64,000 bases of DNA, from the NCBI RefSeq assembly GCF_042956465.1, contig NZ_JBIBGL010000008.1:415041-479040 (forward strand), in the 5' to 3' direction. A program made the translations under genes and the position numbers. Positions 34,467 to 43,953 of this stretch are shown here, in pieces. Within the stretch, counting starts at the first letter, position 1, and each line of letters starts with the position of its first letter. The DNA is from Embleya sp042956465 (GTDB lineage: Bacteria; Actinomycetota; Actinomycetes; Streptomycetales; Streptomycetaceae). A model generated the notes under the pieces. The model was given only the letters and a program-made list of their open reading frames with translations, made no database searches and was not told where the DNA came from.

Positions 34467-34732
34467 AGTACGCGTTCCGATTCACCACCGCCGCGCAACG
34501 CCAACTGCGAGCCATCGACCGGCCTGCGGCAATGCGGATTCTGGCTGCGCTGACCGCACTGGGTGACGACCCCTATCGCGAGGATGCCGACATCAAGAAG
34601 CTCACCGGCCCCTCCGGCCTGTATCGACTTCGAGTCGGCAACTACCGCATCGCTTACGACGTTCGAGACGGTGAGCTGGTCATTCTCGTGGTCAAGGTCG
34701 GCGACCGCCGCGACGACTACCGAAATCTCTGA
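34463..34732 (+). CDS. RelE/ParE-superfamily toxin
   Basis: The 89-residue protein has the RelE fold: YAFRFTTAAQRQLRAIDRPA, IKKLTGPSGLYRLRVGNYRI and YDVRDGELVILVVKVGDRRD. The Arg-rich strands (YRLRVGNYR) and the end DRRDDYR resemble RelE/YoeB mRNA interferases, which cut mRNA in the ribosome. It lies directly after the antitoxin with a four-base overlap. The pair stands at the edge of the core eno-ftsB-ppx cluster, so it may be an insertion. Confidence 0.9.
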   Translation: MKYAFRFTTAAQRQLRAIDRPAAMRILAALTALGDDPYREDADIKKLTGPSGLYRLRVGNYRIAYDVRDGELVILVVKVGDRRDDYRNL

Positions 34733-34771
34733 CACCTCGGACCGGCCCGTGGCGGTGCGCTCGGGGCACGG

Positions 34772-35728
34772 CTACCAGTCACCCACCGCACCGGGGGCTT
34801 CCACCGAAGACCAGGCGATGCCGTCCAGAATGTCGTGCTCGCTGACCACGACCTCGGTCAGGCCGGTGCGTTCCATGATCGTGCGCAGCACCAGTGCACC
34901 CGCGCCGATCACGTCCACCCGACCCGGATGCAGCACCGGGATGCCCGTCCGTTCGGCGTGCGTGCTCGCCAGGAGGCGGGCGGTCACCGTGCGGACCTGG
35001 TCGAGGGTCAAACGCGAGTGGTGGATGGCCGTCGAGTCGTACTCGGGCAACTCCAGCGCGATGCCCGCGACCGTGGTCACCGAGCCCGCCAGGCCGACCA
35101 GAGTCCGGGCGCGGTCCATCGGGACCACTTCCGCGGCCCGGGCGATCGCGGCCTCGATGTCGGCGGTCGCGGCGGCGATCCGGTCCTGCGTCGGCGGGTC
35201 CGCTCGCAGGTGCCGCTCGGTCATCCGGACGCAGCCGATGTCCACCGACCGCGCCGCCTCGGGCCGATCGGTGCCCAGGACGAACTCGGTGGACCCACCG
35301 CCGATGTCGACCACCAGGTACGGCGTCTCGACGGCGCCGGTCCCGGCGAGTTCCCGGGTGGCCCCGGCGAAGGACAGCGCGGCCTCCTCGTCGCCGGAGA
35401 TCACCTCGGGCTCGACGCCCAGGATCTCGCGCACGCCGGCCCGGAACACCTCCCGGTTCTCCGCGTCCCGACTCGCGCTGGTGGCCACGAAACGCACCCG
35501 CTCGGCGCCCAGTTCGCCGATCGCCTTGGCGTACTCGCGGCACGCGGCGAAGGTGCGCTCCAGCGCCTCGGGAGCCAGCCGGCCGGTCCGGTCGACGCCT
35601 TGGCCGAGCCGGACGATCCGCATCCGGCGGTCCAGGTCGACCAGCGTCCCGGCGGCCGGGTCCAGGTCGGCGACGAGCAGGCGGATGGAGTTGGTGCCGC
35701 AGTCGATCGCGGCGACGCGTCGGGTCAT
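34772..35728 (-). CDS. ppx: Ppx/GppA-family phosphatase
   Basis: The 318-residue protein has the sugar-kinase-like phosphate motifs of exopolyphosphatase: AAIDCGTNSIRLLV at the N-terminus, ISGDEEAALSFAGA and VDIGGGSTEFVLG. It hydrolyses polyphosphate or pppGpp; the short length matches actinobacterial PPX1-type enzymes lacking the C-terminal HD domain. Its ATG overlaps the stop of the DUF501 gene. It is the last gene of the eno-ftsB-DUF501-ppx run. Confidence 0.9.
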   Translation of the reverse strand: MTRRVAAIDCGTNSIRLLVADLDPAAGTLVDLDRRMRIVRLGQGVDRTGRLAPEALERTFAACREYAKAIGELGAERVRFVATSASRDAENREVFRAGVREILGVEPEVISGDEEAALSFAGATRELAGTGAVETPYLVVDIGGGSTEFVLGTDRPEAARSVDIGCVRMTERHLRADPPTQDRIAAATADIEAAIARAAEVVPMDRARTLVGLAGSVTTVAGIALELPEYDSTAIHHSRLTLDQVRTVTARLLASTHAERTGIPVLHPGRVDVIGAGALVLRTIMERTGLTEVVVSEHDILDGIAWSSVEAPGAVGDW

Positions 35729-36243
35729 CGGGTCTCGTCCTCCGGGGCTGCGGCGTCGGCCGGCTCGTCCACACACACGCACGGGCCCTTGGCCCACCAG
35801 TCGGGCAGCGCGTCCAACGTCTCGTCGCCGAGCGGGTTGACGCCGCGCCCGGCGGCCAGCGCGTGGCCGGCCAGCACGTGCAGGCACTTGACCCGATCCG
35901 GCATGCCGCCGGCCGACGGGAAGCCCTCCAGCACCTCGATCGCGTCCCGGCGGGCGATGTAGTCCTCGTGCGCGGCGGCGTAGCGGGCCGCGAGGTCCTC
36001 GTCCTCGGCCAGGCGCGCGCTCATCTCGCGCATGACGTTGTTCGCCTCGAGCGTGCCGATCGCGGAGGCCGCCCGCGGGCAGGTCAGGTAGTACAGCGTC
36101 GGGAACGGCGAGCCGTCCTCCAGGCGCGGAGCGGTCTCCACGACGTCGGGCAGCCCGCACGGGCACCGGTGTGCGACGCCGCGCAGACCACGCGGGGTAC
36201 GGCCGAGCTGCGCCTTGACGGCGTCGATGTCGTGCTGATCCAT
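35725..36243 (-). CDS. DUF501-family protein
   Basis: The 172-residue protein contains the conserved VAHRCPCGLPDVVET and YYLTCPRAASAIGTLE motifs, with a Cys-Pro-Cys pair that may bind metal. DUF501 occurs in actinobacteria in exactly this place, between the ftsB-like gene and ppx. Its function is unknown. Its stop overlaps the ppx start, so they are coupled. Confidence 0.88.
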   Translation of the reverse strand: MDQHDIDAVKAQLGRTPRGLRGVAHRCPCGLPDVVETAPRLEDGSPFPTLYYLTCPRAASAIGTLEANNVMREMSARLAEDEDLAARYAAAHEDYIARRDAIEVLEGFPSAGGMPDRVKCLHVLAGHALAAGRGVNPLGDETLDALPDWWAKGPCVCVDEPADAAAPEDETR

Positions 36244-36358
36244 GAAGGGAAGTATTCCTGCTTCGCTGAGTGACTCGGACCGACGTTCGATCCGGATGCC
36301 GTCCCGGACTCGCTCGACGCGTGCGGTCCCGGTCCCGCACGACGCGGGAATCGGCGGG

Positions 36359-36994
36359 CTACCCGATCGAGGCGGCCGGCGTCCTGGTGGGTGTGGGCGT
36401 CGCGCTCGCGGTCGGCATGCCGGCCCCGTCCGCGTCGCGCGTGGACTCCCACAGGTCGCGGTACCACGGCGGCGAACCGGCCCGGGCGGGCGTGGGCGGC
36501 GCCGGGTTGCCCGGATCGCCCGGCTGCGGCACCACCAGGTAGGCGGTGTCCCCCGGGTAGACGAAGTGCAGCCGCTCGCGTGCCTGTTGGCGTACATACG
36601 CCGGGTCGTTCCAGCGCTCCAGGTCGGACCGCATACGTTCGGTCTCGGCCTGCTGCTTGCGGGTGCTCTCGCGCAGGTCGTCCACCTCGGCCCGCTGGTC
36701 CAGGTATTGCCGCAGCGGGTACACCAGCGCGACGGCCAGGCTCAGCACCACCAGGGTCAGCACGATCCACTTGCCGCCGCCGCGCCGGCGCAGCCGACCC
36801 AGGCGCGCCGCCGCGGCCGAGTCCCTGATGGACCCGACCGCGGCGACGACCTTCGGCGTGGCCGGTGCCGCCGGACGCTCTCCGCGTGCCGGACGGTCAC
36901 CGCGCGCCTGACGCGGCGGTGCGACGGCCCGGGACGCGCGAGCGGCCCCGATCGGAGCGGTCGTCCTGCGGCCGCCCTCGCGCTGCTCGCTCAC
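36359..36994 (-). CDS. FtsB/DivIC-type septum formation initiator
   Basis: The 211-residue protein has a long basic Ala/Arg-rich cytoplasmic tail (1-75), one membrane helix (about 76-96: WIVLTLVVLSLAVALVYPL) and an external coiled coil (DQRAEVDDLRESTRKQQAET). The DivIC core RWNDPAYVRQQARERLHFV follows, and then a Pro/Thr-rich tail. FtsB/DivIC links the FtsL-FtsQ complex at the division septum. The GTG start has GGGAGG upstream. It is encoded 56 bases after enolase. Confidence 0.88.
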   Translation of the reverse strand: MSEQREGGRRTTAPIGAARASRAVAPPRQARGDRPARGERPAAPATPKVVAAVGSIRDSAAAARLGRLRRRGGGKWIVLTLVVLSLAVALVYPLRQYLDQRAEVDDLRESTRKQQAETERMRSDLERWNDPAYVRQQARERLHFVYPGDTAYLVVPQPGDPGNPAPPTPARAGSPPWYRDLWESTRDADGAGMPTASATPTPTRTPAASIG

Positions 36995-37050
36995 CCGTCC
37001 TCCCGCCGTTCCGTCGATTCGGCGCCGGCGGTGTTCCGCTCGACCCGGTG

Positions 37051-38331
37051 TCAGCCGTCGAAGCGCGGGAACGCGCCACGGCCGGCGTACTCCGCCGCGT
37101 CGTCGAGGATCTCCTCGATGCGCAGCAGCTGGTTGTACTTCGCCACCCGCTCCGAGCGCGCCGGGGCGCCCGTCTTGATCTGGCCGCAGTCCGTGGCCAC
37201 CGCGAGGTCCGCGATCGTGGTGTCCTCGGTCTCGCCGGACCGGTGACTCATCATGCACCGGTAGCCGTTGCGGTGGGCGAGCGACACGGCGTCCAGGGTC
37301 TCGGTCAGGGTGCCGATCTGGTTGACCTTCACCAGGAGCGCGTTGCCCGCCTTCTCCTCGATGCCGCGCGCGAGCCGCTCCGGGTTGGTCACGAACAGGT
37401 CGTCGCCGACCAGCTGGACCTTGTCGCCGAGCTGCGCGGTCAGCGCGACCCAGCCCTCCCAGTCGCTCTCGTCCAGCGGGTCCTCGATCGACACCAGCGG
37501 GTACGCCTGGACCAGCTCGGCGTAGTACGCCGACATCTCGGCGGAGGTCTTCTTGGCGCCCTCGAACACGTACGCGCCGTCCGAGTGGAACTCGCTCGCG
37601 GCCACGTCCAGGGCCAGCGCGATGTCCGAACCCGGGGTGTAGCCGGCCATCTCGATCGCCTCGACGATCAGGTCGAGCGCGGCGCGGTTGCTCTCCAGGT
37701 TCGGCGCGAAGCCGCCCTCGTCGCCGACGCTGGTGGCCAGGCCGCGGGCCTTGAGCACGGACTTGAGGCAGTGGTAGACCTCGGTGCCCCAGCGCACCGC
37801 CTCGGCGAAGGTCTCCGCGCCGATCGGCGCGATCATGAACTCCTGGATGTCCACGTTGGTGTCGGCGTGCGCACCACCGTTGAGGATGTTCATCATCGGC
37901 ACCGGGAGCACGTGCGCGTTCGGGCCGCCGAGGTAGCGGAACAGCGGCAGGTTCACCGATTCGGCGGCGGCGTGCGCGACGGCAAGCGAGACGCCCAGGA
38001 TCGCGTTGGCGCCGAGCTCGGCCTTGTTCTCGGTGCCGTCCAGGTCGATCATCGCCTGGTCGATCAGCCGCTGGTCGTCGGCCTCGGTGCCGGCGATCTC
38101 CTCGTAGATGCGCTCGTTGACCGCGTCGACGGCCTTCTGCACACCCTTGCCGCCGTACCGGGCCTCGTCGCCGTCCCGCAGTTCGACGGCCTCGAAGGCA
38201 CCGGTGGAAGCGCCGGACGGTACGGCGGCACGGCCCGAGCTGCCGTCGTCGAGGACGACCTCGACCTCAACCGTGGGGTTCCCTCGGGAGTCCAGGATCT
38301 CCCGGGCGTGGATGACGTCGATGGACGGCAC
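37051..38331 (-). CDS. eno: Enolase
   Basis: The 426-residue enzyme interconverts 2-phosphoglycerate and phosphoenolpyruvate. Visible motifs are AREILDSRGNPTVEVEV, AVPSGASTGAFEA, the catalytic loop VGDEGGFAPN and SHRSGETEDTTIADLAV. The GTG at 38331 is chosen because AAGGAG lies six bases upstream and the length then matches streptomycete enolases; an upstream ATG adds six residues. It heads the eno-ftsB-DUF501-ppx cluster. Confidence 0.95.
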   Translation of the reverse strand: MPSIDVIHAREILDSRGNPTVEVEVVLDDGSSGRAAVPSGASTGAFEAVELRDGDEARYGGKGVQKAVDAVNERIYEEIAGTEADDQRLIDQAMIDLDGTENKAELGANAILGVSLAVAHAAAESVNLPLFRYLGGPNAHVLPVPMMNILNGGAHADTNVDIQEFMIAPIGAETFAEAVRWGTEVYHCLKSVLKARGLATSVGDEGGFAPNLESNRAALDLIVEAIEMAGYTPGSDIALALDVAASEFHSDGAYVFEGAKKTSAEMSAYYAELVQAYPLVSIEDPLDESDWEGWVALTAQLGDKVQLVGDDLFVTNPERLARGIEEKAGNALLVKVNQIGTLTETLDAVSLAHRNGYRCMMSHRSGETEDTTIADLAVATDCGQIKTGAPARSERVAKYNQLLRIEEILDDAAEYAGRGAFPRFDG

Positions 38332-38494
38332 GAGTTTCTCCTTGATCAAGGGGCACGCTGGTCTGCTCGGCCAGCCTAGTAGCAGCCTGCGGTGCGGTTC
38401 GCCCGGGAACGGGTAGCTGTGGGCAACCGGTCGGTGACGCGGATGTGAACGAATTCGCTAGGGTGACGCTCGGTCGAGAGGCGGGGGCGCACAC

Positions 38495-39022
38495 ATGATC
38501 GAACCGGGGGGCGGGGGCGCTTCGGGCGGGCCGGAGGCTTCGCGTGGGCCGGAGGCTTCGCGTGGGCCGGAGGCTTCGCGTGGGTCGGGCGGGTTGGGTA
38601 CGTCGGACCGGTCGGGTGGATCGGGCGGGCCGGAGGCGTCGGATGGGTTGGGCGCGTCAGGCGCCGGCGCTGCTTCGCCGCTGGAGCGGGAGATTGCCCG
38701 GTTGCTCGCGGGGGACGGCGATCCGCCCGCGTTGCTGGCCGCGTTGCTCGCGGCCCGGTTGTACTGCGAGCGGTTGGAGCAGGTGGGCTTTGCCGCGATC
38801 GGGCCGCCCGGTGGCGGGGTCGTACCGGTCTTCACCTCCGAGGAGCAGTTGGCGCTGTTCGTCGGCGGGGCGTGCGACTGGTTCGCCACGGAGGGCGGGG
38901 ACCTGGTGCGGCTGCTGCCTGCGGGCTACGACATCGCGGTGGACCTGGCCGGCCCGCAACCGGTGCGGCTGCGGGCGAGTCTGTGGAACGGCGAGCCGGA
39001 GACGGAGGCCACGGGTGGGTGA
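38495..39022 (+). CDS. SseB-like protein with repetitive N-terminus
   Basis: The 175-residue product begins with a Gly/Ser/Glu-rich tail containing three SRGPEA units (from an 18-base repeat), then a domain with PVFTSEEQLALFVGGACDWF and GDLVRLLPAGYDIAVDLAG. This resembles SseB N-terminal domains often found beside type VII or polymorphic toxin genes. Its stop overlaps the next start, so it is coupled to the WXG100-like gene and probably belongs to the toxin operon. Its role may be chaperone or adaptor; this is inference. Confidence 0.7.
   Translation: MIEPGGGGASGGPEASRGPEASRGPEASRGSGGLGTSDRSGGSGGPEASDGLGASGAGAASPLEREIARLLAGDGDPPALLAALLAARLYCERLEQVGFAAIGPPGGGVVPVFTSEEQLALFVGGACDWFATEGGDLVRLLPAGYDIAVDLAGPQPVRLRASLWNGEPETEATGG
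38528..38581 (+). repeat. 18-base tandem repeat, three copies
   Basis: Three identical units, GGGCCGGAGGCTTCGCGT, encode six residues each at the start of the SseB-like protein. Identity between copies implies recent expansion. Confidence 0.9.
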
Positions 39023-39365
39023 CGACGGATTCAAGGTCGACAGCGCGTTCGTGCGCGGGGCGAGTACCGAATTGATCGACGCGCTGCTGATCGCCCGGGA
39101 AATCGCCCAGAAGCAGCAGCCGTTGCAGGGGCAACTGGCGGCGCTGCAAAAGCACTACACCTCGCCGTACCAGGCCGGCGAGATCGTACTCAAGTCCGCC
39201 CAGGCAATGGCCGCGCTGGTCAGCCTCGGCGAGAGCATCGCGATCTCGCTGGAGATGGCCGCACAGCAGTACGAGGCGGCGGAACGGGACGCCGAGGCCA
39301 GGTTCTTCACGCCGGGTGGCGCGGCCTCGATCCACGCGGGCGACGACATGAGTACGACGGATTGA
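39015..39365 (+). CDS. Small helical WXG100-like protein
   Basis: The 116-residue protein is almost wholly helical: TELIDALLIAREIAQKQQPL, then QGQLAALQKHYTSPYQAGEI, and later SIAISLEMAAQQYEAAERDA. This is the helical-hairpin layout of type VII (ESX) substrates, although no clear Trp-X-Gly is present. The GTG at 39015 follows GGAGG and overlaps the SseB-like gene by eight bases. It probably partners the N-terminal domain of the RHS toxin downstream. Confidence 0.68.
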   Translation: MGDDGFKVDSAFVRGASTELIDALLIAREIAQKQQPLQGQLAALQKHYTSPYQAGEIVLKSAQAMAALVSLGESIAISLEMAAQQYEAAERDAEARFFTPGGAASIHAGDDMSTTD

Positions 39366-39369
39366 CGAA

Positions 39370-39400
39370 CTGACGGCTGACGGCTGACGGCTGACGGCTG
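39370..39400 (+). repeat. Seven-base tandem repeat
   Basis: Four consecutive CTGACGG units lie in the short gap before the RHS gene, followed by GACC repeats. Slippage here could change the spacing of the leader. Confidence 0.85.
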
Positions 39401-39459
39401 AAGAACTGCTCGGACCGACCGACCGGCTGATGGATCGACCGACTGACGGGGGTTGCACG

Positions 39460-42400
39460 GTGTTGGTGTCAGGCGAACCGCTCACGCCCGATTCGCAGCC
39501 TCGGGGGCTGATACCGGGTGACTGGGAGGTGCTGCACACCGTCGCGGACGTGTTCACCCGGTTCTCGGTCCAGGCGCTGGAGGCCAAGGACCGGCTGGGC
39601 AAGGTCGACGGCAAGGACCTCTGGCGGGGCGATGCCGCCGAGGGGTTCCGCAAGGATCTGAAGCTGGTCACCGACGTCCTGAAGCTGCACGGCAAGGAAT
39701 ACCCGAGCGTCGCCAAGAAACTGCGCGAGTTCGCCGAGGTGCTGCGGTTCGCCCAGGGCGAGTGCGCCAACGAGATCATCCCCAAGGCCAAGCAGGCGTT
39801 CTGGCTGATCGAGGCGCAGGCGAGGGAACAGGAGTCGTACGACCTCGCCAAACGCAACCAGGATGTACAGAAGGCCAACGGCGTCGGCAAGGAGTGCCTG
39901 CCGCAACTACCGCACAAGCCCGAGGGAAACCCGGGCGCCGACCTGTTGCGCGAGGCGCAGGCGCAGTTGCAGCGGGTCCGGGAGCGGGTGGAAAAGGCCG
40001 ACGCGCACGCGATGTTGGAGCTGCGGAAGTCGGCGGGTGTGCTGGATCTGGACCCGGACATCCGGAAGACGCTCGGCAATGCGGGCATCGACTTCGTCAA
40101 GGGTGGGGCCGCCGGGGTCTTCGAACTCGCGAGCTTCGCGTGGACGCTCGACCCGGGCCGGATCTTCGTGGACCCGATCGCCTACGCCACGGACCTGAAG
40201 GGCATCGCAGGAGGCATGCTCGGCATCGCCCGAGACCCGATCGGGTTCGCGCAGGACACCGTCGTCACCTCGTGGGAGGACTTCAAGAAGAACCCGGCGC
40301 GCTTCCTCGGCCACCTCGCCCCCGACCTGGCGTTGACGTTGGCGACGCGCGGCGGCAACAAGGCGTTGACGCCCGCCGAGCAGGCCGAGAAGGCCATCGC
40401 CAAGCGGGACAACCCGCGCTGCCGGGGTGCGGATGCGTGTACGCGCGAGGGCGAGCCGATCGACGTGGTCACCGGCGAGATGGTGCTGCCGCAGACCGAT
40501 GTGACGCTGGCGGGGGCGCTGCCGTTGGTCTTGGAGCGGCATCACCGGACGGCGTTCGGCGGCGGGCGGTGGTTCGGCGAACGGTGGGCATCGACGCTCG
40601 ACCAGTACCTGCAACTGGGCGCGGAGAGGGTCACGTTCACGGCCGCCGACGGGATGGTGCTGCGATATCCGGTGCCGCGGCCGGGCGAGCCGGTCATGCC
40701 GATGGGCGGCTATCGGTGGCCGCTGGTCTGGGACGGGGCGCCGAACGGGACGTTCACGGTGACCGATCCGCAGCGGGGCCGCATTTGGTCCTTCGCGGCG
40801 CTGCCGGAGGTGCTCTCGCGGCGAATACCGGTGCGCTCCTTGGTCGATCGCAACGGGAGCCGGATCGACTATCTCTACGACGACGCGGGCGTGCCGTTCG
40901 AGGTCACCCACTCGGGTGGGTACCGGGTCGCGGTGGACACGGCGGGCGGGCTGATCACGGGGTTTCGGCTGCTGGGCGCGGACCCCGTCACCCACATGAG
41001 ATCCGACGACCCGACGGCCTCGATCCCCCTGGTCACCTTCGTCTACGGCGAGTCCGGCGACCTGTCGGAGGTCGTCAACTCCTCCGGCCGCCCGCTCCGC
41101 TTCACCTACGACGACCACCACCGCATGACGTCCTGGACCGACCGCAACGGCACCTGGTACCAGTACGAATACGACGAGGCGGGCCGCTGCGTACGCGGCT
41201 CCGGCATCGACGGCGTCATGGACAACTCGTTCGACTACGACGACGCGGCCCGAACAACCCGGATGACCGATGCCCTCGGCGCGGTCCGCGAATACGAATA
41301 CAACGACTGGTCCCAGGTCGTCCGCGAGACCGACCCCCTCGGCGGCACCCGGTTCACGGAGTGGGACTCCTACAACCGCCGAGTGGCCGTCACCGACGAA
41401 CTCGGCCACACCACGCGGTACTCGTACGACGCCCTGGGCAACACAGTCGGCATCGTCCTCCCCAACGGCACCTTCACCGTCGCCGACTTCGACCCGCTCC
41501 TGTGCCGCCCCACCCTCGTCACCGGCCTGGACGGCGGCCGGCGCCGCTACACCTACGACGAGCGCGCCAACCTCCTCACCGCCACCGACGAACTGGGCGC
41601 CGTCACGTCCTACGCCTACAACCCGTCCGGCCACCTGACGGCCACCACCAACGCCCTGGGCCACACCACCGAGGTCACCTCGGATCCCGCCGGCCTCCCG
41701 GTGTCGGTAACCGACCCCCTCGGCGCCACCACAAGCCTCACCCGCAACGCCTTCGGCCGAGCCACAACCCTGACCGACCCGATGGGCAGCACCACCAGAA
41801 CCGCCTGGACCGTGGAAGGCAAGCCCGCCTGGCGCCAACGCCCCGACGGCACCCACGAATCCTGGACCTGGGACGCCGAAGGCAACCTCCGCCACCACGT
41901 GAACCCGGCCGGCTTCACCACCAGTTACGAATCAACCCACTTCGACCTCCCGGCCGCCCAAACCGGCCCCGACGGCGCCAGGCTGGAGTTCACCTACGAC
42001 CCCGAACTCCGCCTCACCAAGGTCACCAACCCCATGGGCCTGACCTGGCAATACGAATACGACCCGGCCGGCCGCCTCACGTCCGAAACCGACTTCAACG
42101 GCCGAGAACTCACCTACCGCCACGACGCAGCGGGCCGACTGATCCAGCGGATCAACGGCGCCGGCGAGATCGTCTCCTACGTCCGCAATGCGGTGGGGCA
42201 AGTCGTCTCCCAGCGCCAGGAAGCAACCACCCACACGACAACCTATCGCCACGACGCCGCAGGACGCCTGCTCCAAGCCGTCACTCCAGACGTGGACCTT
42301 CTCTTCACGCGAGACGCAACCGGCCGCATCACATCCGAGACCACCAACGGTCGTACCCTCTCGAACGAGTACGATTTGCTCGGTCGCCGGGTGCGACGAG

Positions 42401-43953
42401 AAACCCCCGGTGGCCACATCAGTGAATGGTCATCGAATCCCGCCGGGCAGCCTCTTTCTCTGCGCACTGCCGACCGCACTCTCGAATTCACCCATGACGC
42501 CGCCGGTCGCGAAATAGAACGTCGCTTCGATAAGCGGATCACATTTCATCGATCATGGGATAATTTGAACCGCTTGACCGAGGAATCGGTCACGCTCGAC
42601 AATCCCATCAGTGCGCTGGCTGCAATTTTTGATCCGACTTCAGGCGTTCGAGAAGCCCACCACAGGAAATACACCTATCAAGCCGGCGGCTTGATTGCCA
42701 CGATAGAGGACAGCACTACCGGTTTGGCAACGTATGATTCGGACGAGTCCGGTCGGGTTACGACCGTCAGGGGTCACGGGTGGATCGAACGGTATGCTTA
42801 TGACCTTGCCGGGAATCAATCTAATGGCTCCTGGCCCGGGGAAGACAAGACAGCGCAAGGCAGTCGCGAAGTAGTAGGAACCCGCATAGCAAGGGCCGGG
42901 AAGATTTTCTATGCGCACGACGCACAAGGGCGAATCGTGCGACGCACCCAGAAAACGCTGTCCGGAAAGTTGAAAACATGGACTTACACCTGGGATGCTG
43001 AAGATCGCCTCATAGAGACTGTTATACCCGATGGCACTACCTGGCGCTATACATACGATCCGATGGCGCGTCGAATTAGCAAGATGCACGTGGAATCAAG
43101 CACTGAAATAATATTTTCCTGGGATGGCGTTCAACTGGTCGAACAGGATCACAATTCAGATATAACCACGTGGGATTACGCTCCGAGCAGTTGGCGGCTG
43201 CTCGTCGAAAATCGAAAGCCGCAGGGAGACGACACGCAATCGTTTGCCATTTTGACCGACAGGGTCGGAGCCGTCCTGCGGTTGCTCCACACGGATGGAC
43301 CCCCTACTCCTGTCCGGCTTCAGTCCCTATGGGGAAACCAAACCCACAATGACCCCAGGCAGACGAATCCTTGCCGTATACCCCGACCCGGCCACTATCT
43401 GGATGATGAAACAGGGCTTGAGTACAACTACTTCAGATACTACGAGCCGGCAACGGCGCAATACCTCTCGCCGGACCCGCTGGGCCTCGCGCCGTCTCCA
43501 AATCACCATGGCTATGTCACCAATCCGACCGAGCAATTCGACCCCCTTGGCCTGGCTCCGTACGGGCTCCAGGATGGAAGCGGTCCCGTCCCCGGAGTTT
43601 TGGAGGTGAGTGACAGAGTCAAGTCAAATGCCGCTTTCCTCAACTATTTCCCGAAGAGAGGAGCAATGGAGTACGTATTCGACCCCGAACGCGGAATCCT
43701 GGTCACCGGAAAGCCCTCTTCCCATTTGAATATGAACGGAAGCCCTCATCAACAGCTCGCAGCAACCATCGATGGCAATCCGAGAAAGGTCGTCGGAGGT
43801 ACTCTGAGCAGAGATAAGGATGGCAAATTCATAATGACGGAGAACAGTGGGCACTACGGCGAGAACTGGACCCCGGCCATAGCACAACAGTTCGACAAAT
43901 TCCTCAAGGACCACGGCATCCCCGCCGAGCATATTGCATGGGAACAGCAATGA
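39460..43953 (+). CDS. RHS-repeat polymorphic toxin with type VII-like N-terminus
   Basis: The protein has 1497 residues from the GTG at 39460 (GGGGG site); an ATG at 39430 lacks a ribosome site. An N-terminal helical region (about 1-215) resembles type VII-secreted toxin leaders, and a hydrophobic stretch follows (about 220-280). A DUF6531-like domain (GEPIDVVTGEMVLPQTDV) leads into some 900 residues of RHS/YD repeats. The core ends at YLSPDPLGLAP and FDPLGLAP, the usual self-cleavage region. The last 130 residues are the toxin tip, with SPHQQLA and ENSGHYGENWTP; it resembles the polymorphic toxin type 43 group, tentatively. A probable immunity gene overlaps the end. Confidence 0.88.
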   Translation: MLVSGEPLTPDSQPRGLIPGDWEVLHTVADVFTRFSVQALEAKDRLGKVDGKDLWRGDAAEGFRKDLKLVTDVLKLHGKEYPSVAKKLREFAEVLRFAQGECANEIIPKAKQAFWLIEAQAREQESYDLAKRNQDVQKANGVGKECLPQLPHKPEGNPGADLLREAQAQLQRVRERVEKADAHAMLELRKSAGVLDLDPDIRKTLGNAGIDFVKGGAAGVFELASFAWTLDPGRIFVDPIAYATDLKGIAGGMLGIARDPIGFAQDTVVTSWEDFKKNPARFLGHLAPDLALTLATRGGNKALTPAEQAEKAIAKRDNPRCRGADACTREGEPIDVVTGEMVLPQTDVTLAGALPLVLERHHRTAFGGGRWFGERWASTLDQYLQLGAERVTFTAADGMVLRYPVPRPGEPVMPMGGYRWPLVWDGAPNGTFTVTDPQRGRIWSFAALPEVLSRRIPVRSLVDRNGSRIDYLYDDAGVPFEVTHSGGYRVAVDTAGGLITGFRLLGADPVTHMRSDDPTASIPLVTFVYGESGDLSEVVNSSGRPLRFTYDDHHRMTSWTDRNGTWYQYEYDEAGRCVRGSGIDGVMDNSFDYDDAARTTRMTDALGAVREYEYNDWSQVVRETDPLGGTRFTEWDSYNRRVAVTDELGHTTRYSYDALGNTVGIVLPNGTFTVADFDPLLCRPTLVTGLDGGRRRYTYDERANLLTATDELGAVTSYAYNPSGHLTATTNALGHTTEVTSDPAGLPVSVTDPLGATTSLTRNAFGRATTLTDPMGSTTRTAWTVEGKPAWRQRPDGTHESWTWDAEGNLRHHVNPAGFTTSYESTHFDLPAAQTGPDGARLEFTYDPELRLTKVTNPMGLTWQYEYDPAGRLTSETDFNGRELTYRHDAAGRLIQRINGAGEIVSYVRNAVGQVVSQRQEATTHTTTYRHDAAGRLLQAVTPDVDLLFTRDATGRITSETTNGRTLSNEYDLLGRRVRRETPGGHISEWSSNPAGQPLSLRTADRTLEFTHDAAGREIERRFDKRITFHRSWDNLNRLTEESVTLDNPISALAAIFDPTSGVREAHHRKYTYQAGGLIATIEDSTTGLATYDSDESGRVTTVRGHGWIERYAYDLAGNQSNGSWPGEDKTAQGSREVVGTRIARAGKIFYAHDAQGRIVRRTQKTLSGKLKTWTYTWDAEDRLIETVIPDGTTWRYTYDPMARRISKMHVESSTEIIFSWDGVQLVEQDHNSDITTWDYAPSSWRLLVENRKPQGDDTQSFAILTDRVGAVLRLLHTDGPPTPVRLQSLWGNQTHNDPRQTNPCRIPRPGHYLDDETGLEYNYFRYYEPATAQYLSPDPLGLAPSPNHHGYVTNPTEQFDPLGLAPYGLQDGSGPVPGVLEVSDRVKSNAAFLNYFPKRGAMEYVFDPERGILVTGKPSSHLNMNGSPHQQLAATIDGNPRKVVGGTLSRDKDGKFIMTENSGHYGENWTPAIAQQFDKFLKDHGIPAEHIAWEQQ

